In this document: positions 12,580 to 50,336 of the stretch, in pieces
Layout: every line of letters begins with the position of its first letter
Numbering within the stretch: the stretch's first letter is position 1
Assembly (NCBI GenBank): GCA_018857735.1
Contig: JABMCL010001734.1
Coordinates: 2,086,001-2,150,000 of the forward strand
Direction: 5' to 3'
Source of the DNA: Alviniconcha marisindica
Taxonomy: Eukaryota > Mollusca > Gastropoda > Provannidae
DNA: 64,000 nucleotides
Made by a program: the position numbers and the translations under genes
The notes under the pieces: generated by a model
Database searches by the model: none
What the model saw: the letters and a program-made list of their open reading frames with translations, nothing else
What the model was told of the DNA's origin: nothing

Positions 12580-13175
12580 ATGGCTTCATCTGTCCTCGCC
12601 AAGGTACGTCTTCTCTCGATGCCACTAGAGAACATTTGCCAGAGATGTATCGCTTCCCATTCGTCACAGCCTCGATTCCCGGTACTGAAGCTTGGCCAGG
12701 CAAACACAGACATGTCGGAAGCAAACAGCCAGCATTTCCGAAAACTGGAGGAAGTGCTGCAGTCGGCTTTGGCAGTGGCTTATGCCGGAGGCGGACCAAA
12801 GGCCATCGAGCGCCACACTCAGCGCAATAAGAAGATGGTGGTCGAGGACCGGGTGAAGGCGCTGATCGACGAGGACACGCCTTTTCTGGAGCTGTCTCCC
12901 CTTGCTGGGTTCATGATGGAGTACGGCACAGTGCCGCGAGCTGGCCTCATCACAGGTGGGGTACCGGCAGTGAGCACTGCAGAATGACAGTACAGTGGAA
13001 CCTCTCTTTATTTTTTTTTAAGACCACCCTAAAAATAAAGCCTAGTAAGTAGTATATCAGCAAAGATGCTTTTGAACTAAGAGGGTGGCCTTCCTGAATG
13101 TTGAACATATGATTTCGTGCTGTCTCAGTAGACATTTAACTTTTAAGTGACATGGGTGTGTGCAATGCAATAGGT

Positions 13176-13242
<67 letters not shown>

Positions 13243-16200
13243 GATGAACTAATTTTCAGGGATTCAACCAGACCATTCTGGCCCAACAATAGCACTAGCA
13301 GTAGCAGTCCACAGGGATCAACCCCACCCAGCACAGCTTTAACCATTGTCCACCCTACTTATTATTCTTTAAAAACGCACAACAAACTTCAGACTTCTAC
13401 TTGTTTAAAATGGTAGTGTGGTACTGGTAGGCCCAAATGGTTAAACAGGCTGGTCTTTCATCTGGGGTTCCACTGTAATAATGATTATGCCTTTATGGTG
13501 ATGGTAATAATAATATACTATATATATATTATATAATATAAGAGTGACTTCAACAGTACTGATACTTGGACATTAATCAGTTTTTACTTTTGTTTGCATT
13601 GTGCTCTCCCTGTTCTGTTGTGATAATGACCAGTAGTGACTAGTGGTCTCTGCAATGTACACATCCAGTTCCAAATCCAGAATTAATCATAATTCTCTGC
13701 AAGACTGATGATTGAGCCACCAGGTTGGATAGACATTATTTCTACCATCACACTGTGCTCTTCCCTATGGTTCTTGTCTTCTACCGCCACTAGTGCCAGC
13801 CACATCCATGCAGCATTTCAGATCATGGCTCTGAGCACTGCCAGAGGTCTATGGTGAGAGATTCAGATCATTTGTAGGACTACAGGACACTGGCGTGACT
13901 CACAATGGTGCTGAGTCATTTCAATGATCTGATGTTCAGTGATGCCTATTGTGATTCCACATGCACAAGAGGAAATGTACTGCACCCCTGCTGGTGTGAA
14001 CTGAACATCTTTAGCTTAGTGAGTTAGTCACAGAGTCAGACTATCACTGTACTAAACAACCCCATTCAAAGCTCAGATCACTCTTGATGTACTATAGATA
14101 CATGGGGAGGCAGTCTTCCATCAGTCCCATTTGTGTACTACTGCGTTTAAGACTGACCGCAACTACTTCAGGCAAGGAAGAAAGCTGATTGACTGTTTAC
14201 ATGTACTAATTGTAGATTGTTGTTCATCAGTAAATAGTAATGCTGTATAAAATAACTGGCATGAAGTGTTGATCTGTACATGTATGCATGGCATTTGCCA
14301 CCAACGACCATGTCACCTTTTAATGACCATGGAATTATTTGCAGGTATTGGTCGTGTGTCAGGCAGACTGTGCATGGTGTTTGCCAACGATGGTGCATTC
14401 AAAGGGGGAACCAGCTACCCCATCACTGTGAGAAAGCAGCTCCGTGCACAAGAGATTGCCCAGCAGAACTGTCTTCCTTGCATTTACGTTGTGGATTCAG
14501 GAGGGGCGTTTCTTCCTCTCCAGGTGATGCTAATAATAATAAAAGTGGTCATTTCCATTCACCATATCTCACTGAAAAGGGCAGGATGTAATTAGAAATT
14601 CAATACCTCTGCTTTTCTGATCAATGTAATATTGATAAGTTTTTAACAGAACTTATGACATTCAATCCATCATTCTACCTTGAGCTGTCAGTTCTTTCAA
14701 ATCTTCCTTGAAAACCTTTCTCTTCTTAAAAGCCTTTTCTTCAGTCCCATTGGCCTGATATACGACACTGTGTGTGTGTGTGTGTGCATTTATATTGTAG
14801 GCATTGAATTTGGAAAATATTTGCATTTAAAGAACATGTAAGCACTTAGGGCCTGTGCAGGTTAGGCACTCTAAGTATCCATTCTTCTTCTTCTTTTTTA
14901 ATGATTCATATATATGTATATATATATATAAATATATTGTTTTGCTTTTGTTTTCAGTCAGACATATTTCCTGACAAGAATCATGGTGGGCGAGTGTTTT
15001 ACAATGAAGCCATAATGTCTGCTGCTCAGATTCCTCAGGTGAGATATTAGATATTATATAAATTATATCTTTTAGTAGCCTTCTTTGTATTGTGTTGCTG
15101 GCATTCGTACAGGTAATGATCAAGCAAACAATGGAACTGGTTCGAAGGCAACATTGTGGAAACAGAATTTGTAGACATTTTACAGTTTAATGGCATATAT
15201 ATTATATATACAGTGTATGTCACTATGTGTGTGTATTATATATATATATTTATAATTTAAAAAAAATATATAGAAGAGAGAGAGAGAGAGAGAATGAATA
15301 ATGAATGAATAATGAATGAATAAACTTTATTTTACGAGGGTAGTGGAGAAGACTCGAGGTCTTTTTACATCCAGCCCTCGCCCATGAGGGTAACTACTAT
15401 TAACTAAGGATACAATGAGCTACAGTATGTTGAGTACATGTACATTCATACAAACCATGTTGAAATGGACATCAGTCAACTGAGAAACAAGTCGATAATG
15501 AGCATTTTAAATTTTTTTTATATACATGTATGTATATATAAAAATTAGCTTGATCTGGGGTAAACACATACACGCGCGCACGCACATCTGTATGATCCCA
15601 CAGAGAGAGAGAGAGATACACACACACACAGAGCAAAATAATGCCTGGTAATACAATTTTGTTTACAGTTTGGTGGCATATATATATATTTTGTATGCCA
15701 TAAAACTGTAAAACATATATATATATATGTACTCCTTTTCAAGCAGCTGTAGCACATGGTATATAACGTAAAATGACATGATTCCATCTTTAGCTGGCAG
15801 TGGTCTGTGGAAGCTGCACAGCTGGGGGCGCCTACATTCCAACCATGGCAGATGAGGCGGTCATCGTTCACGGCGCTGGCTCTGTCTTTCTGGGTGGTCC
15901 GCCCCTGGTCAAAGCGGCGCTAGGGGAGATTATCAGTATGGAAGATTTAGGTGGAGCCACTGTCCATTGCAAGTAAGGGTTGGTGTATTGTGCCGTGAAA
16001 TTGTGTGTGAATTAGTCGGCTGGCACAAGAACCCGGTCCCATGTGTAAATTCTGAGTGAATTAGTCGGCTGGCACAAGAACCAGGTCCCATGTGTAAATT
16101 CTGAGTGAATTAGTCGGCTGGCACAAGAACCAGGTCCCATGTGTAAATTCTGAGTGAATTAGTCGGCTGGCACAAGAACCAGGTCCCATGCGTACATTCT

Positions 16201-18798
16201 CAGCCATTCCAAAATGGCTACTAAACTGCAGTTTAATTCCCTTTAAGAGGCTTATTTCAGTGGATCAGTGATCAAATTTACGTGAACACACATTCAGAAG
16301 GTGGGGGTTTCGCTAAGGTTCAGGATTCCGTCATTTTAAAACTGTTTCTTGTATATTATGTAGTGATGAAAACATGTTAACCTACATTCTGAAGGTAGGG
16401 TTTGAGTCTTGACCAAGGTTGAGGGATTGCTTCTGTCAAAATTAAAAGATTTTTTTTTTAAATGAGACATTGGAAGGAGCTGCTGGACCTCTAAGACTGG
16501 GAGTTGAAAGAGCTCCAATTTTTTTCTCTCACTTTGCAGGGTGAGTGGCTGCACAGACTACTTTGCGCAAGATGAGAAGTCAGCCTTTGAAATATGCCGC
16601 AACATTGTGTCCACCCTGAATGTTCACTGCGAGGATGACATGCATAGGTTACATGCAAGACCTCCTCTGTACGATCCGGCAGAGCTGCCTTCCTTGATTC
16701 CCAGTAAGGAACAGCACATGCTGGACATGTATCAGGTAAGTCAGTGCTGACTGTGGATGCGAGATTGTTGTCTTTTTCTTCCTGAGATTGTCATCTTCTT
16801 CTTCTTGAGATTGTCATCTTCTTTTTCTTGAGGTTGTCATCCTCTTCTTCACTACAGGGTGCTGTCCTCTGTATGTGTAGAGAAATTTTCCACAGTATAT
16901 ATTTATATAGATATTTGCATACATGGGCTGGACAGGATAAAAGCAGTGTTGAGACTGTTCAGTTTAACTTTATTGGGGTAGCTTTCTGTGTCAAGTGATG
17001 CATCACCTCAGTACACAGTTGCCAGCAGAGAGCATCAAACAAATACAAGATATGCCATTGGTTAAAATCCTTTACTGTATCCCCCCCCCCCCCCCCCCCC
17101 CCCCCCCCACCCCCCTTGACCCTTGGAATTTTGTTGTTGAGGATTGCTGACACCTTATCATGCTGCGCTCTGAATGGGGCTTTAAATTCTAAAGCCATGA
17201 TGACCTACTTCTCTGTTCTCTTCCAGGTCATAGCCAGGTTAGTGGATGGAAGCGCTTTCCACGAATTCAAGCAGCTGTTTGGACCCACGCTGATCACTGG
17301 CTTTGCTCATGTCGATGGGTGAGTGCTGCTCATGCCTTCTCCCTCTGACTCACTGATGTTTTGTCTGCCGTTTAGGCGTGTTCACAGCACATGTCCATTT
17401 GGAGATGTGGAAAACCCATATCCTATGTGCTATGTACAGGCATACACATGCTAATAAACTTTTAACAGTGGAGCAAGTTTGGAGGTGAGCAAAACTCGGC
17501 TTCATGTGTTATGGGCCTTGCACATACTACAGAGGGAAGGAAAACAAAAGCAAAATAATAATAATAATAAATTAAAAAAAGATGCCCTGATGAAATTCTG
17601 GAGGAATTCAGCCAGTATTCTGGATTCATTAGGCTGGGTAGTGGAACTTGTTTGTCCCAGCTGATTTGGGGGGGTGGGGGGGGGACTGAGTGAAAAACCA
17701 CCCTGATGATGATGATGATGATGAAGTGATGCTTTATGTCCTCAGATGTCAGTTGACATATTAGGGACAAGTTGTGACCAATGCCGAAGCACCTTGCAAT
17801 AAATCTTTACGTCCACGGAAACCAGAAGGCTCGTTAGGACGGACAGTCCAGGACGTCCACCTCGACTCTCACACAGCTCCTGAACCATGACACCCTGATG
17901 AGAGACCACCCTCTCTTAAGAAGCCTTTTTCTGAAACCTTTTCCCATCACATTTCAGTCTGAATGAACCCCTGATTGCTGCCCAGCCTTCTTGCATGCCA
18001 ACATTTGCTGGCTTTTTAGTGTGGACTAAACAACAACAACAACAACAAAACATGGAAATAAAATGCAATTTTGAACTGAAAGAAAAACAAAAAGTTCTAT
18101 CTGTTTGCCAGGTATCTTGTGGGCATTGTGGGAAATCAAGGGGAGGTGACTGCAGATGCAGCTTCTAAGGGAGCGCACTTTGTGACTCTGTGCAACGAGA
18201 GACAGATCCCGCTTGTCTTCCTGCAGAATACGTGGCCCGAGTCGATGGACAAAGAAAGTGGTAATATGATGATTTATTTGCTCTTTTCCAGATGTCATTT
18301 TTTTCTTTTTTTCTTTCTTTTTTTAAGGGGTTTGAAAGATGTGAATGATTTGAAGAAAATTTATTTGATTATAAATTTATAGGATTTTGCCTTTTTTGAT
18401 TGGAGGTTCGGTTACTTCTCCATCTGTGTTGATGGAGTATGATGTATGACAAAATAGTTAAAAGAAAGGGGAGAGGGGGTATCCACATATTGCAGTTCAG
18501 TTCAACACCACTGATCTGGTCAAGCATCAGTAATTATATTACCCAGTGCCATTATGTGCTGCACTGTAATTCAGTGAAAACAGAGTATGCATGTTTGACA
18601 CCAAGTAAAGACAGGGAGAGCATCTAAAAAATATGTTTTACTTCACCTGAGTCAAAACAATACGCCAGCACTCACCAATAACAAACTTTGGAAACATGCA
18701 TGTGCATGCGCACACACACACACATGTACGTGCTCACACACACACACACATGCTCACACGCACACATGCACGTGCTCACACACACACATGCACGTGCT

Positions 18799-18834
<36 letters not shown>

Positions 18835-19426
18835 CAAGTGGTAAGCTCACCAGTGGTGGAGATGGAAGAACAGGAGGGAAAGATGCAAAAAGCCTGTGGG
18901 ATGAACAATTGAAAATCAAGAGAAAAGGAAGGTTTTGAGTGAAGACTTGAGAGACTCCTGTCCACCATGTTGCAGCACTGCTTGGGGACCAGCTCAAGTG
19001 CCAGGCTCGCATGATGGCAGCGCTCAGCTGTTCCACGGTGCCAAAGATCACCATCATTGTTGGCAACGCGGTTGGGCCTGTGCACTATCTCATGGTAAGT
19101 TATGCACTGCTGATTCTGGGAGGCATTTGTATGGTTGTAATTTGTACTGTTTTTGTTTAGATTTTTTTGTTTAGTTTGTTATTTTCAACATCAGGCTTGT
19201 CATCCTCTATGTGTATTTCATTTACTGATTGTGTTTGTTGCGTGTGTGTTGTGTTTATGGTGTGTGTGTATGCGTATTGTGTTTGTGTGTGAGTGGTATG
19301 TTGTAATTTGTACCGTTTTAGTGTTGCTGTTTTATTTTGCTTGTTTTTTAGCATCAGGCCTGACTGACTGATAGAGGATTTGTGTATTTTATTCACTTAT
19401 TGTATTTGTAGGGTGTGTGTGTGTGT

Positions 19427-19460
<34 letters not shown>

Positions 19461-21831
19461 TGCACATGCGTGCATGCATGTGTTGTGTGTGTACATGTGG
19501 TGTGTATGTTTGTGATGGCATACATGTGTGTGTGTTGGCCAGTCATTGTTGAAGTACAAGTAGACTAAGGGGACTACTTTATTTTATTAAGAGTGAATTA
19601 CACAGCTGCCCTTTATAGATGCTGACTGGAAATGTACACCCGATGAAACAGTTGCATGGCACCAGATGCTGTTACGGCTGTTTGTACTTGTCTTGCAGGG
19701 AGGGAAGGCAATGAGCCCCAACTTTGTGTTCTCTTGGCCCAATGCTGTGAGGTGTGCCGACGCTCCCCATAATGTGATGGAGGCTGTCAAAGCTGTAAGT
19801 GTTGGCTCTGTCATCACCCTCCGCCTGTACACACACACACCGACTGACTGCACATACAGTGTACACACAGAATCACCAATGCAGACAGGTGTAGCCTGCT
19901 GGGGAGGGGGTGGGGGGTGGGGGAGTGCATATGCTGAGCCTGTGTCAGTACTGTTCTTTCTCTCTCTCTCTCTCTTGATTTGTGTGGAAATTCTCATGTA
20001 TAACATTTCACTCACTCATTCATGCCTATATGTATATAAATAATGCCTGCAGTTTGGTATCTATTCATCAGTAGCTTAGCAAGGACTAGTTGTTAGGCAG
20101 GTTTTTGACTGAACCTAAACTACAATCCTTGTAAAATAAAGTTTTCCAGTTCCAGTTTTCTCTCTCTCTCACACACACACACACTCACATTTTGAGTGCA
20201 GATATCTAGTCTATTTGAGGAAGTAAAAGATGCATGAGCAGCTTTGAGGCCTGGGTCATATGTAATGTGTGTGTCAAGTCCTTTTCTTGTACACACACAT
20301 GTTCCTGTCTGAGGGAGAAAAAGTGTATGTGCTGCTTCAGTGATGTGTGTGTCAGCACTTTTTCACCCCAACATTCACCCTAATATAACCTACATAATTG
20401 ACAGGGTACATGCATTAAAAACCGATCACTTTTTACTGTGTCAACAGTCTTGGGGATGTTCACCCTGATACGACCTACAAGGTTGACAGGGTACATGTCA
20501 CCCTGATATGACCTACTTAGTTTACAGGGTACATGCCACCCTGATATGACCTACAGAGTTGATAGGGTACATGGCACCCCAATAAGACCTACAGAGTTGA
20601 CAGGATATGTGTTACCCTCATATGACCTTCATAGTTGACAGGGTGCACGTCACCCCGATGTGACCTACATAGTTGACAGGGTATATTACCCTGATACAAC
20701 CTACATGGTTGACAGAATACGTGTCACCCTGATATGACCTACAAGATTGACAAGGTACATGTGACCCTGATTTGTATGTTCACCCAAATGTTATACAGTA
20801 CACGACTGACAGGGTACATGCATTAAAAACCCGTCCCTTACTTTCCCTGTGTGACCAGGGTCTGCGGGAGAGTGTTCAGGACGAATCCAAAAAGGAGTCG
20901 CTGACAGGCAAGTACCTGGAGAGGTTTGCCATGGAAACCACGGCTGTCTTTGCCTCATCACGGCTGCTGGACGATGGGGTTATCTTGCCGCAAAAGACCA
21001 GGGAGGTATGTCGCCCTTTGTTTTGATCTGTTTTTGCAAAACTGTTGTCTTAAACAGTTATAAATGACTCTTGAATACCCAGCTTCCATCTCCGGTTCAG
21101 TTCCTCTTCAGACACTACCTGCGGGCGCAGAGCCAAGGACATCACACCATTGATCGCCTGGAGGAGAGAGGCATGAAAACAGGAAGCGCTAGACGATCTT
21201 CCTTGAAATGACGAGAGAGGGCCATCGTCAGTCAGACAAACATTGGAACCATTTGAAAGGCGACACTGTGAAAATTTCTGAGATGGGGTGGAGCGCATAT
21301 GGGTTTTTCCAAGCACATAGATGCCATCTTGAACTGAACTGAATCTTGAATAGCAGGCCTTTTGGTCTAGGATTCCAATGGCAATGCTTCGTGGTGTGAT
21401 TACAAGAAGTTTAATAAAACAAAACAAAAAGACCCATTGAACAATTATTTATCCTGCTGGATAAATACTCAGAGTGATCATGTTCTTGTTTTTTGTTTTG
21501 TTCTCAAGCCATTTAGTTGCCCTGTCAGAACTGACATGGTTGACTGGGTGTTAAAACCAGTTTCCTCCCATCTTTCCTCAAGTTGAGCCATTTGTTTCAA
21601 TGGAACAAACAAAAGAAAACAAAACAATCCTGCTGTTTTGCAGATTGATAGCTGTGGTAGCAGAACACTTTTTCACTTAACTGAGCCAGTTGGGTATATT
21701 TTCTGAATAAGACTATTTTGCTGTGCATTACTTCAAAGCGTTTTCTTTTGCAGGTGCTGTCCCAGTGTCTGAGCATTGTGAGAGCATACAACAGCCCTGC
21801 AAGTCCTGCCTACCCAGTCATCAGGATGTGA
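12580..21831 (+). CDS. MCCC2: MCCC2-family mitochondrial carboxyltransferase beta subunit, divergent paralogue
   Basis: Eleven exons: 12580-12955, 14345-14523, 14958-15038, 15794-15972, 16540-16735, 17227-17318, 18112-18260, 18976-19094, 19699-19794, 20859-21005, 21754-21831. The product is 563 aa, the same length as human MCCC2. MCCC2 is the carboxyltransferase subunit of 3-methylcrotonyl-CoA carboxylase (leucine breakdown, mitochondria). The first ~40 residues are basic and lack clustered acids, a plausible import presequence. The N-terminal half is strongly conserved: LRAQEIA at about 160, VDSGGAFLP at about 175-183, [16 protein letters not shown] at about 217-232, and [12 protein letters not shown] with [10 protein letters not shown] at about 243-271. 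The C-terminal half keeps [18 protein letters not shown] and the terminal RM. It lacks the family motifs TGFMVG, GGSYGAGNYGM and SVMGGEQAA; the aligned segments read [22 protein letters not shown] and RCADAPHNV. It may be a pseudoenzyme or a subunit with another role. Exon 1 contains an unused-looking donor (AAG/GTACGTC, about 12603) 8 codons after the ATG. Confidence 0.92.
12991..13477. mobile_element. Tc1/mariner-type MITE in intron 1 of the MCCC2-like gene
   Basis: It begins TACAGTGGAACC and ends GGTTCCACTGTA: a TA dinucleotide plus a 10-bp terminal inverted repeat CAGTGGAACC, as expected for a TA-targeting element. 487 bp, non-coding, with an internal (GA)n tract at 13174-13241. It starts only 35 bp after the exon 1 donor. 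Confidence 0.75.
14775..14893 (+). mobile_element. dispersed SINE-like repeat A
   Basis: GT-tract, GCATTGAATTTGGAAAATAT, CATTTAAAGAACATGTAAGC, then GTTAGGCACTCTAAGTATCC. The same order occurs at about 715-835 (near DMAP1 exon 10); a diverged relative is at about 34700-34780. Confidence 0.6.
16000..16195. repeat. four ~52-bp tandem copies in the MCCC2-like gene, intron 4
   Basis: GAATTAGTCGGCTGGCACAA and CCAGGTCCCATGTGTAAATT repeat four times, starting about 30 bp after the exon 4 donor. Confidence 0.92.
17082..17116. repeat. poly-C tract (~34 bp, one interruption)
   Basis: An almost pure C run in intron 5 of the MCCC2-like gene. Similar G/C runs lie at 3472, 27476, 31676, 41070, 53523, 60838 and 61982. 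Confidence 0.95.
20045..20155 (+). mobile_element. LINE 3'-end fragment
   Basis: AGCTTAGCAAGGACTAGTTG ... AATAAAGTTTTCCAGTTCCAG resembles the 3' end of the LINE at 8838-9335 (TAGCAAGGAGAGGCTGTTAG). In intron 9 of the MCCC2-like gene. Confidence 0.5.
20350..20860 (+). repeat. degenerate ~37-bp minisatellite ending at the exon 10 acceptor
   Basis: The unit resembles CACCCTGATATGACCTACA then AGTTGACAGGGTACATGT, about ten copies. The first and last units extend through CATTAAAAACC and a pyrimidine tract to CAACAG (about 20448) or the true acceptor CCAG/GG (20858). Confidence 0.88.
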
Positions 21832-22120
21832 TTTCTGGACATGCTCGTATTTCCAGAGACGCTTGTACTTACCCATTTACCTCCGATACGTTTTGGGGTC
21901 AAGTGCATGTATTCAGGAAGGAGAGACCTTTTAAGGGGCCAGATTCAGAGAGATTGTGAGCAGTTTAAAGAAAAGCAATGCTGTGCAGTTACTTAGTGTA
22001 CTGAGGTGATGAGGCAGCAGTGATCACATAAGCGTTGTGAGTGATGCTGGAATGATGAGTGATGCTCATTGTGAGATTAACAATGAAATACAGTGTGCCT
22101 TCAGCTCACCTGGGAAGGGC

Positions 22121-22158
<38 letters not shown>

Positions 22159-22452
22159 TGTCCCTTCTGACATGTGAGGCTGTCACAGGCAACTGTACCG
22201 TCATTGTGAATCTGACATGCGATTTCCAAGACGCATATTCCGCATTTCACTCACATTGCATTATTTGAATCTGCAAATTCTTTCAAATGTCCTCTTGTAA
22301 ATGACACGTGCATGTGATCAAGACTAGTTCTGTGTCTTGCAAGACAGAAAATGAGAAATACACCATCAAGCATGTGCAAGACACACATTTGCAAATTGCA
22401 CGATATGTATCGTGCTAACAGAAATAAGTTGATGATTATGATAATACTAAGC

Positions 22453-22490
<38 letters not shown>

Positions 22491-23215
22491 TTAGTATTAT
22501 CATAATCATCAACTTATTTCTGTTAGCACGATACATATCGTGCAATTTGCAAATGTGTGTCTTGCACATGCATTGATGGTGTATTTCTCATTTTCTGTCT
22601 TGCAAGACACAGAACTAGTCTTGATCACATGCACGTGTCATTTACAAGAGGACCTTTGAAAGAATTTGCAGATTCAAATAAGTGCAATGTGCAATGAAAA
22701 GTGCCAGCAATTCCCGCGTCATGGAAAGTCCATGTTTCACAAATGACGTCTTGTTGATGACATGAACTTGATAGGTTGTTGCACACGTCCAGTCAGACAT
22801 CAGGATGTAGCCATGTACACAGGTGGCTTTGGTGACACTCGTGCCGTATTCAGTGTTTTATGTACTGTTTTCAATTTAGGTGTGCAATACGAAGATCTAC
22901 TTGATTTTTTTTTTTAGAGTATAATGTTTATGTGTTGGCAGTGCCCAGTTCCATGACTAACTTGTTTCAGTGTGTGTACAATGTGCATGGCAGGGTGTAT
23001 CTGATGTTTGCATGTATATCAGTGTGTGCATGTGTGTATGTGCAATCATATGCGTCAGTTTGTGTGTGTGCATGCATTTGTGTGTGTGTGTGTTACACAA
23101 ATCTGTGTGTTCACTCAAAGGGCCTGCATTTCATTTAAATGTACTTTACATCTGTTATCTTTGATATTATGTTTAAATTGTTCTAAAGTAATATTAAATA
23201 ATAAAACTAACCCGG
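21832..23215 (+). other. presumed 3' UTR / downstream region of the MCCC2-like gene
   Basis: No ORF was recognised. The segment contains an (AT)n tract at 22122-22157, the large inverted repeat 22261-22681 and CA/GT-rich sequence. An AATAAA at 23200-23205 could end the transcript; there are other AATAAA-like sites further on (about 23380). The UTR boundary is inference. Confidence 0.4.
22261..22681. repeat. near-perfect palindrome, ~192-bp arms around an (AT)n spacer
   Basis: The left arm 22261-22452 and right arm 22489-22681 are reverse complements, with only one substitution and one 1-bp indel seen by eye. The centre is about 36 bp of (AT)n. Weaker inverted similarity continues outward to roughly 22190 and 22760. 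A transcript across it would fold into a long hairpin. Confidence 0.93.
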
Positions 23216-23238
23216 GATAGTTTTGTATATTGTTTATT
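23200..23238. terminator. crossing poly(A) signals of the convergent genes
   Basis: A plus-strand AATAAA at 23200-23205 suits the MCCC2-like gene. A minus-strand AATAAA (plus TTTATT) at 23233-23238 suits ERCC4. The two signals lie about 30 bp apart, facing each other. Use of either site is inferred. Confidence 0.4.
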
Positions 23239-23456
23239 GAGCTCTTTTCTTCTTTCAATTTGATGTGTTTTGAATAATATATTTAATGTGTGGGTAGGTG
23301 TTTATGCTTAATTTCAGCAACAAGAAAATGACAATTTTATCCAAAGCTCGCATTGCATTTGATGAATATGTATTCTAAATAAATTAACTTTCTGAAAAAA
23401 AGGTACAAACATAAGTGTGTTTCATAACAGTTTCATATCACATTGATCAAACGTTT

Positions 23457-23458
<2 letters not shown>

Positions 23459-23509
<51 letters not shown>
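23459..23509. repeat. (GT)n microsatellite
   Basis: About 50 bp, followed by a (CT)n tract at 23605-23648; both lie in the presumed ERCC4 3' UTR. Confidence 0.95.
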
Positions 23510-23510
<1 letters not shown>

Positions 23511-23602
23511 ATGTTTTGCTGCTCTGTACTTTGTTTTTTCTCTCCTACCCCACCTCAGTCTCTCTTTTTCTTAGTCTCCCACTCATTTTTTTAATCTGTC
23601 TT

Positions 23603-23651
<49 letters not shown>

Positions 23652-23779
23652 GAAACACACACATAATATCATGAAAGTAATAAGGACATATGCAGGAAAG
23701 TTCTCTCTCTTGTGCATATATATACAAATCAGATGAAGTTACAAATAAAGTCAATTCAACTCAATTCCTACGCCCAACA

Positions 23780-24343
23780 CCACACAGGTCTTCTGAGTGC
23801 TGTCACCTCTTCCCATTTCTGGGTTGTTTACATCCACAGAGGCCTTCCAACTGCTGTCACCTCTTCCAATTCCTGGGTCATTTTCCTCAGGCCTTCCAAC
23901 TGCTGTCACCTCTTCCAATTCCTGGGTCACTTTCCTCCACAGAGGCCTTCCGACTGCTGTCATCTCTTCCAATTCCTGGGTCATTTTCCTCCACATAGGC
24001 CTTCTGACTGCTGTCACCTCTTTCAATACCTGGGTCATTTTCCTCCAGACCAGAGGCCTTCTGACTGCTGTCATCTCTTCCAATTCCTGGGTCATTTTCC
24101 TCCACATAGGCCTTCTGACTGCTGTCATCTCTTCCAATTCCTGGGTCATTTTCCTCCACATAGGCCTTCTGACTGCTGTCATCTCTTCCAATTCCTGGGT
24201 CATTTTCCTCCACATAGGCCTTCTGACTGCTGTCATCTCTTCCAATTCCTGGGTCATTTTCCTCCAGACCAGAGGCCTTCTGACTGCTGTCATCTCTTCC
24301 AATTCCTGGGTCATTTTCCTCCACAGAGGCCTTATGACTGCTG

Positions 24344-24373
<30 letters not shown>
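23780..24373 (-). repeat. 54/57-bp minisatellite, ~11 copies, containing the ERCC4 stop codon
   Basis: On the minus strand the unit reads GAAAATGACCCAGGAATTGG, AAGAGATGACAGCAGTCAGA, AGGCCT... The first, most diverged unit is the ERCC4 C-terminal coding end with its TGA (24344-24346). Units differ by multiples of three and lack stops in all frames of both strands, producing several spurious long ORFs. Confidence 0.95.
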
Positions 24374-50057
<25,684 letters not shown>

Positions 50058-50078
50058 GATAATTGGTCAAAGCTCAGA
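50058..50078 (-). other. ERCC4: ERCC4 5' UTR segment with acceptor before the start codon
   Basis: Minus strand CTATCTGTTTCAG ends at 50079, leaving 21 bases of UTR before the ATG. This implies an upstream non-coding exon. One candidate donor is GTAG/GTCAGT near 52448 (minus) in a CpG-containing stretch with CCAAT boxes, but this is only a guess. Confidence 0.45.
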
Positions 50079-50253
50079 CTGAAACAGATAGTGGTTTATA
50101 CTAAATTATAGCATTTCATCCATTATTTAATATTGTATATATATATATCATGTATTATAATTTACATTATAAACATACATGTACAAACCAGGACATTTAA
50201 TGTCTCAATGCCAATGGATCACTTAAGAAAAAATCACACACACTCTCTCTCTC

Positions 50254-50256
50254 TCT

Positions 50257-50332
<76 letters not shown>
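50254..50332. repeat. (CA)n microsatellite
   Basis: About 70 bp, just upstream of the ERCC4 start codon. Confidence 0.95.

Positions 50333-50336
<4 letters not shown>

Noticed and set aside
12603..12608. Consensus splice donor AAG/GTACGTC inside exon 1 of the MCCC2-like gene
   Set aside because: The reading frame continues well past it with conserved carboxyltransferase sequence, so it is probably not the main donor; a minor isoform cannot be excluded.
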